A DNA stretch of 22,128 nucleotides from positions 1 through 22,128 of the IMG/VR virus record IMGVR_UViG_3300040801_003013. One strand, written 5' to 3'. This stretch comes from a virus. Positions within the stretch are counted from its first letter, which is position 1, and every line of letters begins with the position of its first letter. Shown one piece after another: positions 1-7,900 of this stretch. The notes beneath the pieces were generated by a model that saw only the letters and a list, made by a program, of their open reading frames with translations, was not told where the DNA came from and made no database searches. The translations under genes and the position numbers were made by a program.

Positions 1-23
1 GTTGCCAGATTGAGGATCGCCAT
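1..23 (-). CDS. Possible 5' end of a gene leaving the window
   Basis: A minus-strand ATG at 23 opens a frame reading MAILNLA before the window edge. It lies downstream of the terminator that closes the three-gene accessory operon, so it could be the start of the next gene. Purines (AGGGGA) precede the ATG, but closer than a good ribosome binding site should be. With only seven codons visible, no function can be given and the call may be wrong. Confidence 0.25.
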
Positions 24-49
24 GTCCCCTATTTTAGCCCTAGACGCAA

Positions 50-74
50 CAAAAAACGCCCTCACCGGGGCGTT
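50..74 (-). terminator. Rho-independent terminator of the 978-to-95 operon
   Basis: Read on the minus strand, AACGCCC (74-68) pairs with GGGCGTT (61-55) around a 6-nt loop and is followed by a run of six T (56-51). It lies about 20 bases after the stop of the last gene of the leftmost minus-strand operon. Confidence 0.8.
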
Positions 75-94
75 CGCTGTGGTGTGTCTAGGGA

Positions 95-322
95 TTAGTC
101 TTCCATCATATCGACAAAATGTTCCACGTCTGAAGGTAGCGGGGCGTTAGGCTTCCCGTCCATCTCGTTCACGACCTGCTCTGCGGCCTTGATGAAGCGG
201 TCAGCGGGGCGGCGGTTTGCGTACCACCGAAGGTAGCTTGGGTAGTTATCGGCAAGCCATCCGAGGGTCTTGCCCCGGTGTTTACCGATCTGCATACTAG
301 CGAGGCGGGGGTCATGTTTCAT
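95..322 (-). CDS. Small ExoX-C-like (DUF3820-type) protein
   Basis: The 75-residue product contains IGKHRGKTLGWLADNYPSYL followed by RWYANR. This resembles the 'GKhkGk.l.el...YL.W' motif of the exodeoxyribonuclease X C-terminal domain and of DUF3820 proteins. That small domain occurs alone in many phages; its role is unclear, though nucleic-acid processing is a common guess. The frame is open to 466, but ATG 322 is preferred: GGAG lies 9 nt upstream and the ATG overlaps the TGA of the zinc-ribbon gene (ATGA), implying coupled translation. The frame upstream of 322 duplicates the other gene's coding DNA and reads as low-quality protein. An alternative ATG at 355 lacks a ribosome binding site. 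Confidence 0.7.
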   Translation of the reverse strand: MKHDPRLASMQIGKHRGKTLGWLADNYPSYLRWYANRRPADRFIKAAEQVVNEMDGKPNAPLPSDVEHFVDMMED

Positions 323-579
323 CGTCTTGGTCTCCGTGTTTTTTTTCGTTTCCATGCTGCTTGAGCTTGTTGCTTGCGTTCCCGTGTATCCCCTTGGTAC
401 GCACGGGGGCGGCCCGGTGCGGCTGGTTTCGGCGTGAAGGCTTTCCCGCACGCCTTGGACGTGCATCTGTAGCGATGCTCCCCGCTGGGGGCGGGGCCAT
501 GCTTGCGGGTCTTGGTGCCGCAGTGGGGGCAGGGTGGGTTAGTCATTGGCGGGGTGGGTAGTGACAAGGGGCGATACAC
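319..579 (-). CDS. Small zinc-ribbon protein with basic tail
   Basis: The frame encodes CPHC, then about 18 residues, then C-x4-C (CTSKAC), then GKAFTPK. This is a two-knuckle zinc ribbon resembling the N-terminal domain of IS1 InsA-type and related transposase-associated proteins. It is followed by a very basic C-terminus containing GRPRAY and KRKKTRRPRR, which should bind nucleic acid. No catalytic transposase domain follows, so this is a stand-alone DNA-binding protein rather than an insertion sequence. The start is uncertain: GTG at 579 gives 86 residues, ATG at 546 (MTNPPCPHC) gives 75 and is at least as likely. Its stop overlaps the next gene by four bases (ATGA). Function unknown; possibly a phage regulator. 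Confidence 0.6.
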   Translation of the reverse strand: MYRPLSLPTPPMTNPPCPHCGTKTRKHGPAPSGEHRYRCTSKACGKAFTPKPAAPGRPRAYQGDTRERKQQAQAAWKRKKTRRPRR

Positions 580-594
580 GCGCCCGGTGGGCGA

Positions 595-978
595 TTATTG
601 ACGACGTGCGATTAGAATCGCCAACTCCTCCTCGATCTGAGGAATCATGCTTGATTCCGGTTCGAGATTACGATAAGCATCGAGCTTGGTTTTAACCATA
701 TCGATATTTGACTCTAACTCCATGTCCAATCGTGCGGTCATGTACCGCATTGTCGGACTTGCGTAATGGTCTACCTTGGTCAGAGGGTGATGGAAATCTT
801 CATCACTCTCTTCATCCATATAGGTTTCGCCCTCGTGGGAGTAAATCTCTCCCGCGATGTTGGCGATGTCGCATTCCGTAAATGTAGTGTAATTAAACCC
901 AAGACGGGATAGCGACGCACTGAAAGATTCAATGCTGACTCCTAGTTGGGTAGCGGCTTCGGCGGCGGTGAGTGTCAT
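595..978 (-). CDS. Hypothetical acidic protein, first gene of accessory operon
   Basis: I do not recognise this 127-residue protein. Its N-terminus (TAAEAATQLGVSIESFSASLSRLGF, about residues 3-28) has the pattern of a small helix-turn-helix or excisionase-like segment. The middle (about 45-70) is strongly acidic and the C-terminus is predicted helical. The ATG at 978 has a good ribosome binding site (GGAG, 8 nt upstream). It heads the three-gene minus-strand operon ending at the 50-74 terminator and diverges from the KilA/BRO-like gene at 1171, so it may be a small regulator, but that is inference from position and the weak N-terminal pattern. Confidence 0.65.
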   Translation of the reverse strand: MTLTAAEAATQLGVSIESFSASLSRLGFNYTTFTECDIANIAGEIYSHEGETYMDEESDEDFHHPLTKVDHYASPTMRYMTARLDMELESNIDMVKTKLDAYRNLEPESSMIPQIEEELAILIARRQ

Positions 979-1170
979 TTGATTTGCTCCGTGTGTGTCT
1001 CTTCATTTATCAATATAGCGGAGATAAAACCCTATGGCAAGCATCCAACGGGATTAATTTGGCAGGGGGTAGAATAGAGGGGAACCGCCCCCGTGCTGTG
1101 GGGTAAAATAAAGAAGCCCCCCGCGATGTTGCAAGCATCCGAGGGCAGTTAACCTACCATACAGGCCAAC
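979..1170. promoter_or_regulatory. Divergent intergenic region with candidate promoters
   Basis: This 192-base gap separates divergent transcription units. On the plus strand GGCAGGGGG is followed directly by TAGAAT (1061-1075), nearly matching a sequence just upstream of the tail-fibre operon (2451-2467). On the minus strand TATATT (1017-1012) could be the -10 for the gene at 978. The 10-mer GCAAGCATCC occurs twice, at 1037-1046 and 1131-1140. No convincing -35 boxes were seen, so exact promoter positions are inference. Confidence 0.4.
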
Positions 1171-1698
1171 ATGACTATTTTACGATCCGAACGCGCTACG
1201 GTGCGATTCTTTGATGGACTCTCCATTGATGGCTACCGAATGCCAGATGGAGAGTTTCGAGTTTCTTTGACGGGGGCGAGTGTCCTACTGGGATTTAGCA
1301 AGGAATGGCTAGGGCGCATCCTTTCCAAAAACGGCAACCCGGTCAAAGCCTTGCAGGGTATGGGGTTCACGGGACAGATCAAGAAAGCGGCAACCCGGTC
1401 TATTCGTGGAGGCGGTGATTCCGCTCAGACTATTTCGATCCGTGATCTCAATGCCTTGATTCTTTACGCGGCTACCAAGGGCAAACCCCAAGCGATCGCA
1501 CTTCAGATGGCCCTGACGGACATGGCCTTGACGGACTTTTTCCGCGATGCCTTTGGGATGCGTCCCCTTGATATCAATGAGAAGCGGGCGCGGTTCTATG
1601 CTGCCTTCGCTGCGACTCTCACCCCTGCCGATTGGCGGGCATGGGATCGGGATGATGTGACGGCGATCAATGAACACTTGATGATACTGGGGGAGTGA
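1171..1698 (+). CDS. KilA/BRO-like cyanobacterial mobile-element protein, short form
   Basis: The 175-residue protein has an N-terminal beta-rich stretch (YRMPDGEFRVSLTGASVLLGF, about residues 22-42), a helical part with WLGRILSKNG, then TISIRDLNALILYAATKGKP and an end containing LTDFFRDAFGM. This resembles a family common in cyanobacterial genomes and mobile elements, with a layout similar to KilA-N/BRO or antirepressor-like DNA-binding proteins; the function is unproven. It is homologous to the minus-strand gene at about 20.4-21.06 kb: both have GEF.V followed by the segment around the [FS]DAFG[ML] motif. The start has only a weak ribosome binding site (AGG, 6 nt upstream). Its stop overlaps the start of the HNH gene (TGATG), so the two are probably co-translated. 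Confidence 0.65.
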   Translation: MTILRSERATVRFFDGLSIDGYRMPDGEFRVSLTGASVLLGFSKEWLGRILSKNGNPVKALQGMGFTGQIKKAATRSIRGGGDSAQTISIRDLNALILYAATKGKPQAIALQMALTDMALTDFFRDAFGMRPLDINEKRARFYAAFAATLTPADWRAWDRDDVTAINEHLMILGE

Positions 1699-2087
1699 TG
1701 GGACGCAAGGCAATCAGCAAGCAAACAAAAGAGTTAGTGATCAAAAATAACGGCGGAGCGTTTTGCTGTAAATGCGGGCGGCGTGATGCGCTTCATTATC
1801 ACCACATCAAAGCTGTTCAATTTGGCGGCGAGGATACCCCGGACAATCTAGCCCTGTTGTGTCTTGGGTGCCATGCGGAGTGGCACTCAGTCAATGATGT
1901 CTCTCACCTTGCCTTTGATGAGTGGCGACAATTCCCCCCTGTCCATCATCTGATAATCGTACTCCAAAACTTTCATCAACTTGGCGATCATACTTTGACT
2001 GCTGGAGAGTTTGTAGAAGTGATTCGCGTTGCGGCGAAGGCAATGTTTGAGATGCGAAAGAATACCGAGGGGAAATCAAAAGAATGA
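1698..2087 (+). CDS. HNH endonuclease
   Basis: The product is 129 residues with a classic HNH/zinc arrangement: C23-x2-C26, then HYHH (33-36), N50 in the PDNLALLC segment, then C55-x2-CH (58-59) and WH (62-63). The paired CxxC motifs hold a structural zinc, and H36, N50 and H59 fit the catalytic ββα-metal triad. A GTG at 1695 would add one residue; ATG 1698 overlaps the upstream stop. In many phages an HNH protein next to head genes assists terminase-dependent packaging, but here it sits with a KilA/BRO-like gene and away from the portal, so a homing or recombination role is equally possible. The C-terminal half (about 75-129) is helical and not recognised. A strong terminator follows. Confidence 0.85.
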   Translation: MGRKAISKQTKELVIKNNGGAFCCKCGRRDALHYHHIKAVQFGGEDTPDNLALLCLGCHAEWHSVNDVSHLAFDEWRQFPPVHHLIIVLQNFHQLGDHTLTAGEFVEVIRVAAKAMFEMRKNTEGKSKE

Positions 2088-2113
2088 TTTACTAGAAAAG
2101 ATTCGACCCGATC

Positions 2114-2140
2114 GCCCCGCTCCCCCGGCGGGGCTTTTTA
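2114..2140 (+). terminator. Rho-independent terminator after HNH gene
   Basis: GCCCCGC (2114-2120) and GCGGGGC (2128-2134) form a perfect 7-bp GC stem around a 7-nt loop, followed by TTTTTA. It insulates the KilA/HNH unit from the tail-fibre operon. Confidence 0.9.
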
Positions 2141-2488
2141 GTGTGCCCCCATTCTCAATAGCATCGTCTATTGCCTACTGTCATCAATGACAGCCCCTTT
2201 GTCAGTGACAGCCAGGACAGCCGCCCCGCATAGGTTCTAAGCACTGTCACCACTGTCACCGCCATTAGAGAGAATAAATACAATCGCCCCCTAGGGGTAC
2301 AAATCGGATCATCGGTACCAAGGGGGAGTTTCAGAGGGGTTGCAAAAGTTGGTGACAGTGGTGACAGTAGCCAGGGCATAGGCTCTGTATAGGTTCTAGC
2401 TGTCACCAAGAAAGGGGCTGTCACCGTGACAGCGGGTGACAGTGACAATGGGCAGGGGGGATAGAATGGGAATAAATGGTAATCATTC
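2141..2488. repeat. Non-coding region with GGTGACAG repeat array
   Basis: No gene is supported in this gap. The 8-mer CTGTCACC (or its complement GGTGACAG) occurs seven times: 2244-2251, 2253-2260, 2351-2358, 2360-2367, 2400-2407, 2418-2425 and 2435-2442. Two tandem pairs form a perfect 18-bp inverted repeat (2243-2260 against 2351-2368, GGTGACAGTGGTGACAGT on the right). Further TGTCA/TGACA palindromes lie at 2178-2193 (CTGTCAT-CA-ATGACAG), 2200-2210 and 2418-2432 (CTGTCAC-C-GTGACAG). ATAGGTTCTA is repeated directly at 2230-2239 and 2389-2398, each time just before CTGTCACC copies. The layout suggests a multi-site binding region for a regulator, replication protein or transposase. Confidence 0.85.
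2451..2467 (+). promoter_or_regulatory. Candidate promoter of tail-fibre operon
   Basis: GGCAGGGGGGATAGAAT ends 21 bases before the ATG at 2489. TAGAAT is a good -10 match, and almost the same sequence occurs at 1061-1075 upstream of the KilA/HNH unit. The rightmost GTGACA of the repeat array (2442-2447) lies where a -35 region would be, though the 14-base spacing is short. A repeat-binding protein could therefore control this promoter. Confidence 0.4.
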
Positions 2489-2824
2489 ATGCCTGGAATA
2501 TTTGATCTAGAGATATATCGGAACGACTCTACTGATCCGATTAATTTCACCTTCACCGCACTCCCTGGGAACATCACCGCAATGAAGATGGAGATCCGAC
2601 CTTTCCGGGGTTCCGATACCATCACTCGCACCCTATCAAGCACAGGGGGCGAGTTTGTGATCACAGACCCAGCAGCGGCCACCGCCACCCTCAACTCTTA
2701 CCAGTGGACAGACCCGGCGGGGACATACGTCCACGACATTGAGTTAACCCTCACAGGGGCGCAGCCCACCTTTACCATCCTCACCGGATCATTCACTGTC
2801 ACCCAGGACGTTACCAACGCATGA
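2489..2824 (+). CDS. Small beta-rich tail/baseplate protein (BppU-like)
   Basis: The 111-residue protein is almost wholly beta-strand in character (YRNDSTDPINFTFTALPGNI, MEIRPFRG, AGTYVHDIELTLTGAQ, FTILTGSFTVTQDVT). This is the pattern of N-terminal immunoglobulin-like or BppU-type domains that attach receptor-binding proteins to a tail tip, in which a strand reading 'Y.yDieLt...g...tl..G.f.v..dVT' is typical. It lies directly before the tail fibre and overlaps it by ATGA (2821-2824), consistent with a fibre adaptor. No strong ribosome binding site is visible at ATG 2489. Confidence 0.6.
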   Translation: MPGIFDLEIYRNDSTDPINFTFTALPGNITAMKMEIRPFRGSDTITRTLSSTGGEFVITDPAAATATLNSYQWTDPAGTYVHDIELTLTGAQPTFTILTGSFTVTQDVTNA

Positions 2825-4119
2825 GCAACTACACCGTAATCATTGAGACCGGACCCCCGATCAATGTCACTACCTTCCCCGCCAACATTGGCCCCGCTGG
2901 CCCCCAAGGTGACCCCGGCCCCCAAGGTATTCAAGGTATTCAAGGGGAGCCGGGGGTGGACTTTATTCGTTCTCTGGCAGACCTCCCCTCGCCCGTAGGG
3001 AATGTCATCACCCTCGATACTGCCACAGATAGCCGCGCATTCAGTGGCACGGTGGATCTCCTTGGTAACCGGATCGTTGTTGGCACGGGTTACACCATCC
3101 GGGGCACAGGGGCGGAGTCAGCTTTTATCACCAGCACCGGATTACCCGTCGGGGAATGGCTGATCTCTTCGTCAGGCGCGGCGGATATGCCAGTGCAGAA
3201 CATCACGATCAAAGATGTGGCCAAAGGGGTATCCTTCGACTCGACTTCCACCTATGCAGCGGATTGGCAACTCGTCAACTTCCGCAACGTCGCTGAACCA
3301 CTGGAGATCGGAACCTGCTCTAACTTCGTTGCCACTACCTGTGGATTTTTAGATGGTAGCGGTGGCGTGAAACTCACGGGGACGGTGGGAACGCTGCGCC
3401 TTAACTTCTGTTTTTGGCTACTCGGATCGGGGGCGATCGGTCTAGATATCGCAGCCACGGCGATCGCTGAGCGGCGGGTCTTTTTGGAGTCTAGTGCCAT
3501 GGTTGTGCTCACGGGGGGAACGGGGGTTAATGTCGCAGCCGGGGCAACGATTCCAGATAGTCAGCTGATCCTGGGTAGTAACAGTTTCAGCGGGGCGGGC
3601 ACTTACCTATCAGGGGTGACGGTGGAAAGTGCGATCGCTAACTTCATCGATAACACAGGCATCACCAACAGCGCTGCCGTCGGGGCCATGAGCCTACACG
3701 ATAACGTCGCAGTGACGACGATCAACGCCGTCAGCACGCCCGTTAAGGTTGTGGCTGCCACGGTAGCCGGTGTTCCCTCTCTGGGCATTGTTAATCAGGC
3801 ATTCACCCACACATCCAATCGCCTCACCTATACCGGGGGGCGGCCCATCCTTGCCCGCGTGACGATCGTGATCAGCATATCCGGGGGCAATAACCAGAAT
3901 ATTGGGGTATACATTGCCAAGAACGGAACCCCGATCCCAGAGTACGAAGCCTACACCACCACCGGGGGCACGGGGCGATCCACATCCCTAAACGTAGAAG
4001 GCATCGTCCCCCTTGTCGCAGGGGATTATGTGGAGACCTGGGTAGAAAACGTGACCAGCACAACCAGCCTCACCGCCAGTGATCTAAGCGTGTTCGTGCG
4101 TGAGAGCGCGAGTAATTAA
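2821..4119 (+). CDS. Tail fibre / receptor-binding protein with collagen-like stem
   Basis: The protein has 432 residues in three parts. Residues 1-23 are a short N-terminal strand region. Residues 24-45 are uninterrupted G-x-y collagen-like triplets (GPAGPQGDPGPQGIQGIQG and onward), which trimerise fibres. Residues about 50-310 are short repetitive strands typical of a right-handed beta-helix. From about 320 on, a domain reading AFTHTSNRLTYTGGRPILAR to SVFVRE resembles the C1q/TNF-like jelly roll at the tip of many phage fibres. It probably recognises the cyanobacterial surface. It is on the plus strand, opposite to and converging on the other tail genes, as if carried as a separate host-range module with its adaptor. 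Confidence 0.85.
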   Translation: MSNYTVIIETGPPINVTTFPANIGPAGPQGDPGPQGIQGIQGEPGVDFIRSLADLPSPVGNVITLDTATDSRAFSGTVDLLGNRIVVGTGYTIRGTGAESAFITSTGLPVGEWLISSSGAADMPVQNITIKDVAKGVSFDSTSTYAADWQLVNFRNVAEPLEIGTCSNFVATTCGFLDGSGGVKLTGTVGTLRLNFCFWLLGSGAIGLDIAATAIAERRVFLESSAMVVLTGGTGVNVAAGATIPDSQLILGSNSFSGAGTYLSGVTVESAIANFIDNTGITNSAAVGAMSLHDNVAVTTINAVSTPVKVVAATVAGVPSLGIVNQAFTHTSNRLTYTGGRPILARVTIVISISGGNNQNIGVYIAKNGTPIPEYEAYTTTGGTGRSTSLNVEGIVPLVAGDYVETWVENVTSTTSLTASDLSVFVRESASN

Positions 4120-4134
4120 CTCCGACCCTCCACC

Positions 4135-4162
4135 GCCACCCCTAGCCGGGTGGCTTCATTTT
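4135..4162 (+). terminator. Terminator after tail fibre
   Basis: GCCACCC (4135-4141) and GGGTGGC (4148-4154) form a perfect 7-bp stem with a 6-nt loop, followed on the plus strand by TTCATTTT. It ends the tail-fibre operon just before the converging 3' end of the minus-strand tail operon. On the minus strand there is no T-run, so that operon is not clearly terminated here. Confidence 0.75.
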
Positions 4163-4164
4163 CC

Positions 4165-4704
4165 CTACGCATCCTCCGTCACCTCCACTAGTGCCAACTC
4201 ACGCGCCGCCAACTTCACTTTAAACAGGTCATTACTGGGCCGCGAATACCATTCGAGCAAGTCCGATCCCGCCTCTAGGATCACATCAAACTGAGGCCAG
4301 AAAAAGTTAAACCCCGTGGGCGGTGTCCCGGTGAACGTCCCAACCTTGGCACGGGTGCGGGGGGTTCGCTCCATTAACACCAACCGCTGATCCAACAACC
4401 GGATCGCCGTGTCGGTTTGCTGCGTCTTAATCCGGTGTTGCTGTTCTTCCCAGAGGGCGATCAACGGATAGAGTTTGTCCGGTAGCAATTGCAGCCCCCA
4501 AGCGAACTGATACCGCGCTGCGAAGAATGGCCCCTCAAAGTAACTCGCCCCGTAGAACGATTCCCCCGCCGTCATCTGTTGCGCCACATCTTTAAACCGC
4601 TGATAACCCAGCCCCCCGTATTGGCTCCCATCGAAGTCCTCCGCTGTCAGGGTGAGAGACAGCGATCCGATGTTTAGGGTTTGGGTTGTTCCGATGGGGA
4701 TCAT
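4165..4704 (-). CDS. Putative distal/minor tail protein
   Basis: I do not recognise a named family in these 179 residues. The N-terminus (IGTTQTLNIGSLSLTLTAED) is beta-rich, the middle has an aromatic stretch (SFYGASYFEGPFFAARYQFAWG, about residues 49-70), then a helix (LIALWEEQQHRIKTQQTD) and a beta-rich end (GTPPTGFNFFWPQFDVILEAGS). This mixed composition and its position as last gene after the tape measure fit a tail-tip or minor tail protein, like distal tail proteins in other siphophages. ATG 4704 follows the stop of the upstream gene by three bases. Confidence 0.6.
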   Translation of the reverse strand: MIPIGTTQTLNIGSLSLTLTAEDFDGSQYGGLGYQRFKDVAQQMTAGESFYGASYFEGPFFAARYQFAWGLQLLPDKLYPLIALWEEQQHRIKTQQTDTAIRLLDQRLVLMERTPRTRAKVGTFTGTPPTGFNFFWPQFDVILEAGSDLLEWYSRPSNDLFKVKLAARELALVEVTEDA

Positions 4705-4707
4705 GGG

Positions 4708-4917
4708 TTAGTCTAGTCCGCTCAATAAAAGGGCGTTGATGCGATCGCGGATCTGGTTGATGCGTTGCTGGGGGGTGGGGGCGGCTGGTAGATAAGCGGC
4801 GTATGGTTTATACCGTCGCAGGGTAGGCATAACCTCCGCTTGGATGGCGTTAAATTGGGCGTAAAGATAATCGATCTCAGTTTGGATGTCGTTCATGGTT
4901 CTCCCCTTACTTGTCAT
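4708..4917 (-). CDS. Small helical protein after tape measure
   Basis: This 69-residue product (62 if it starts at 4896) is predicted helical at both ends: IQTEIDYLYAQFNAIQAEVM and QQRINQIRDRINALLLSG. ATG 4917 overlaps the tape measure stop (ATGA). ATG 4896 has GGGGAG four bases upstream and may be the true start. No family recognised. Position suggests a tail component or small assembly factor. Confidence 0.6.
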   Translation of the reverse strand: MTSKGRTMNDIQTEIDYLYAQFNAIQAEVMPTLRRYKPYAAYLPAAPTPQQRINQIRDRINALLLSGLD

Positions 4918-7900
4918 AGTCCACCCCCCGCAATCATCAACCGGCCTACATCGGCATTGGCTGCCGCTGCATTGTTCCCCACATTGATCGTGGTGTTGCC
5001 GGTGGCGTTCGCCATGATCGCCGCCAAAGTTTGGAAATCTTGGCGCAACCCTTCAAGGTTCTGATTCATCGGGTTATCGGGGTCAATTTCTACAGGTGGA
5101 ATTACCAGCGGGGGAACCTCTAGCGGGGGGATATTTAGGTCGGGGATTGCTGCACCACTTAACGAGCTTCCTACTTGCTGCACTTGCCCAGCTATCCCCA
5201 CCCGCTCAAAATCTGATGACTGGATATCCCCCGCCGTTGCCAACGCCGTCGCATTCATTAGCCCCTGTCCCGCCAACTCACGCGCCTGATCCATCTGTCG
5301 GAATCGTTCGTCTTGTTGGGCTTGCTCTAACGCCGCCTGCTGCTGTAGTGCCAACAATTCCCGCTGATTCGCCGCGCTCTCTTCCTGGTTAGCTAAGTCC
5401 TGCTCAGCATTCGCCGCCCCTTGGTTAGCGAGTTCCACCCCTTGTTTAGCCAGGTCAATCTGAGCCTTGAGCAGTTCGTTATTGGGGTCTTGGGCGAGGG
5501 CGAGTTCAGCTTCGGCCAGGTTTTGCTGTGCAGCCAACGCCGCCGCCCGCGCCTGCAATAGGTTCCGCTCTGATGCTAACTTGTTGCGCTGAATGTCCAA
5601 CTCTAGGGCGATCTGCTGTTGTTTCTGTTCGTTCTGCAATGCCTCGAATTTCTTGCGGGCCAGTTCGTCCTCAGCCGCCTGCTTGGCCTTGATGATGTCA
5701 ATTTCGCTGGCATTGGCATCAAGTCCCAAACCGGCCAACTCTTCACGCCGCTGCCTCTCCTCAGCGGCGGCGATCTCCCCTTGTTTCTTGGCCTCTAGTT
5801 GTGCCTCTTTAGCTTCCTCTATTTCTTTTTGTTTGGCCGCCATCTCTTCTTTTGCGGCTTCAATTTCTTCCTGCTTGGCGGCGACCTCCTCTTTTGATAA
5901 CTCTTGTAATAATGCTTTTTCTAGACTGGCCTGCTCTTGTGATCCCTCCTTGGCTAGTGCTAACTGAGCCTGAATAACCCCGCTCCGCTTGCCCGTCACA
6001 GCCGCCAGTTCGCGCTCGGCGGCCAGTGTCGCTTTTGCCCGTTTCCGCTGTTCTGCCTCAAGATCTTTCTCTAGATCGATCCGCTTCTTACTACCTTCCT
6101 CTTCTTTTGCAATTAGAGATTCTAAGAATCGTTCTCGACCACTGGCGACATTTGCCTGGTCACGCTCTGCCCGAAGTATGCCCTCTTGAAGATTCTTGAT
6201 ACCCTCCCGCTCGGTCTTTTCAATGCCCTCTTGCTTGACTCGAATATCATCTATAAGCCCTATACTTTTTTGATCCAGTGCATCGATTTCCTTTCGGGAC
6301 TGTAACGCCCGATTGAATCCATCGATCCGATTCTGTCCGATATTCTGAGCCAAGGCATTCTGTGCCACGAATAGATCGTTCTGGGATTGGATTAGCTCAG
6401 TTTGCCGTGCCAGGCTGCGCTCCAATTCCTCACCCGCCGCCACCTGCTTCTCAACCCCCATGGTGGCGACTTGCACCTGAAGATCGATCGCCTCCCGAAT
6501 CTTCTCGCGAGCCGCCTCCTCTTTGGCGATCTGGTTGTCGAGTAAGTCCCCTTCTATTTGCGCCGTCTCTAGGGCTGCGTCCCGCTTGGCTTGCTCAGTT
6601 TCTTCATTGAATTTCTTGCGGATCTCGGCTTCTTCCTTTGGTGAAGATGCCAGCTTTAACTCTTCTTTTAGTAGGTTGCGTCGCTCTTTTAGTCGCTCCT
6701 TGCTGTTTTCACGGGCAAGTTTCAACTCCTCTTGTAGTCGATCGCTCTCTTGATCTAACTGTTGCTGCTTAACCTCAGACTCACCCGCCAACCCCTCAAG
6801 TTGTAACCGCTTGAGCGCGTTCTGTTGATCAATCTGGGCCTGCTCTAAAATTTGCCGCGCCTTGTCTTGCTCTTCCTCAAGTTCTTGTAGTCGTAGTTCT
6901 GAAATCTTCTGAGCCGATTCGAGGGCGATCTTTTCGGCATCAGCGGCCAACTCTTTCAGGTTCTGCCGAATCTCGTTTGCTTCATCACCATCACCCCGCC
7001 CCAATCCCTCAAGCCGTGCGAGGGCTTCTTTTCGGGCCGCCGTCTCTTCTGCGATCGCCCCCAGCTTGCTTTTTGTTACAGCCTTTTCGCCCTCGATCTC
7101 ATTAACACGCCCCGCCTCTAGATCCGCCTCAATCTCAGACTGGGCATTTTCAAAAGCCTGCAACCGTTTCTCTAATTCCTTCTCTTTGAGTTCGGTTAAC
7201 TTTTCCTCAGCCTCTAACTGCTGTTCTGCCGATAACGTGGTATTGCTGGCAATACTCTCTAAATTCTTAGCGTATTCCTCCGCCGTAATTTCCCCTAGGG
7301 CGACTTGCTGTTCACCAACCTCCATCAGGGTACTGGCCGCCTCCTCTAATTCCTCAGTCGTACCCGTGCCGCTGTTGAGCTTATCGAGAGCGCCCGCCGA
7401 CTTCTGTGCGAATTGTTCTGTGGCCGTCCCTAAGTCTGTCGCGGCTTTGGCGTTGATTTCCAGAGCTTCACTGTTCTCGCCTAGTAACTCTGTGCTTTCC
7501 TCTAACCCCTCGATCTGAGCGTCAAGGGCTGCTTTCTGTCCTTCGATCGCCTCTCGGTTTGCGCCCCCCGTGATTGCCGCCTCTTCGAGTTCTTTCCGCT
7601 GTGCCCTCAGTGCATCTAGTGTTAACTCGGTCGTGGCTAACGCCGCCTTTTCCGCCTCCAGTTGCTCCTCTGTGAGCTTCGTCCCGTTCTCTTCAGCATC
7701 CGCCCGCGCCTCGATCGCATCCTGTAGATCGCCGTTTCGTTGCGCCGCCTCATTCATCAGCGTTTGCAGCACATTGGAATAGCTCTCCACCGCCTCCTCT
7801 GATTCCTGGATCGGAGACTTCAGGGAACCCGCCAACAGGTTAGGCATTCGTCCGAGCACCTCTTCCGCCCCGCCGTACAAGACAGCGACCCCGCGCCCCG

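Noticed and set aside
319-579. IS1-type insertion sequence
   Set aside because: The zinc ribbon resembles the InsA N-terminus, but no transposase catalytic gene or inverted repeats are nearby.
2141-2488. CRISPR array
   Set aside because: Repeats are only 8 bases, occur in both orientations and with irregular spacing; no uniform repeats or spacers.
2155-2694. Minus-strand frame of 179 codons across the GGTGACAG array
   Set aside because: It reads low-complexity Val/Thr/Leu produced by the repeats, has no ribosome binding site, and runs antisense into the clear tail gene at 2489.
5593-7782. Several plus-strand Ser/Ala-rich frames opposite the tape measure gene
   Set aside because: They are antisense shadows of the Glu/Ala/Lys-rich coiled-coil codons and show no domains.
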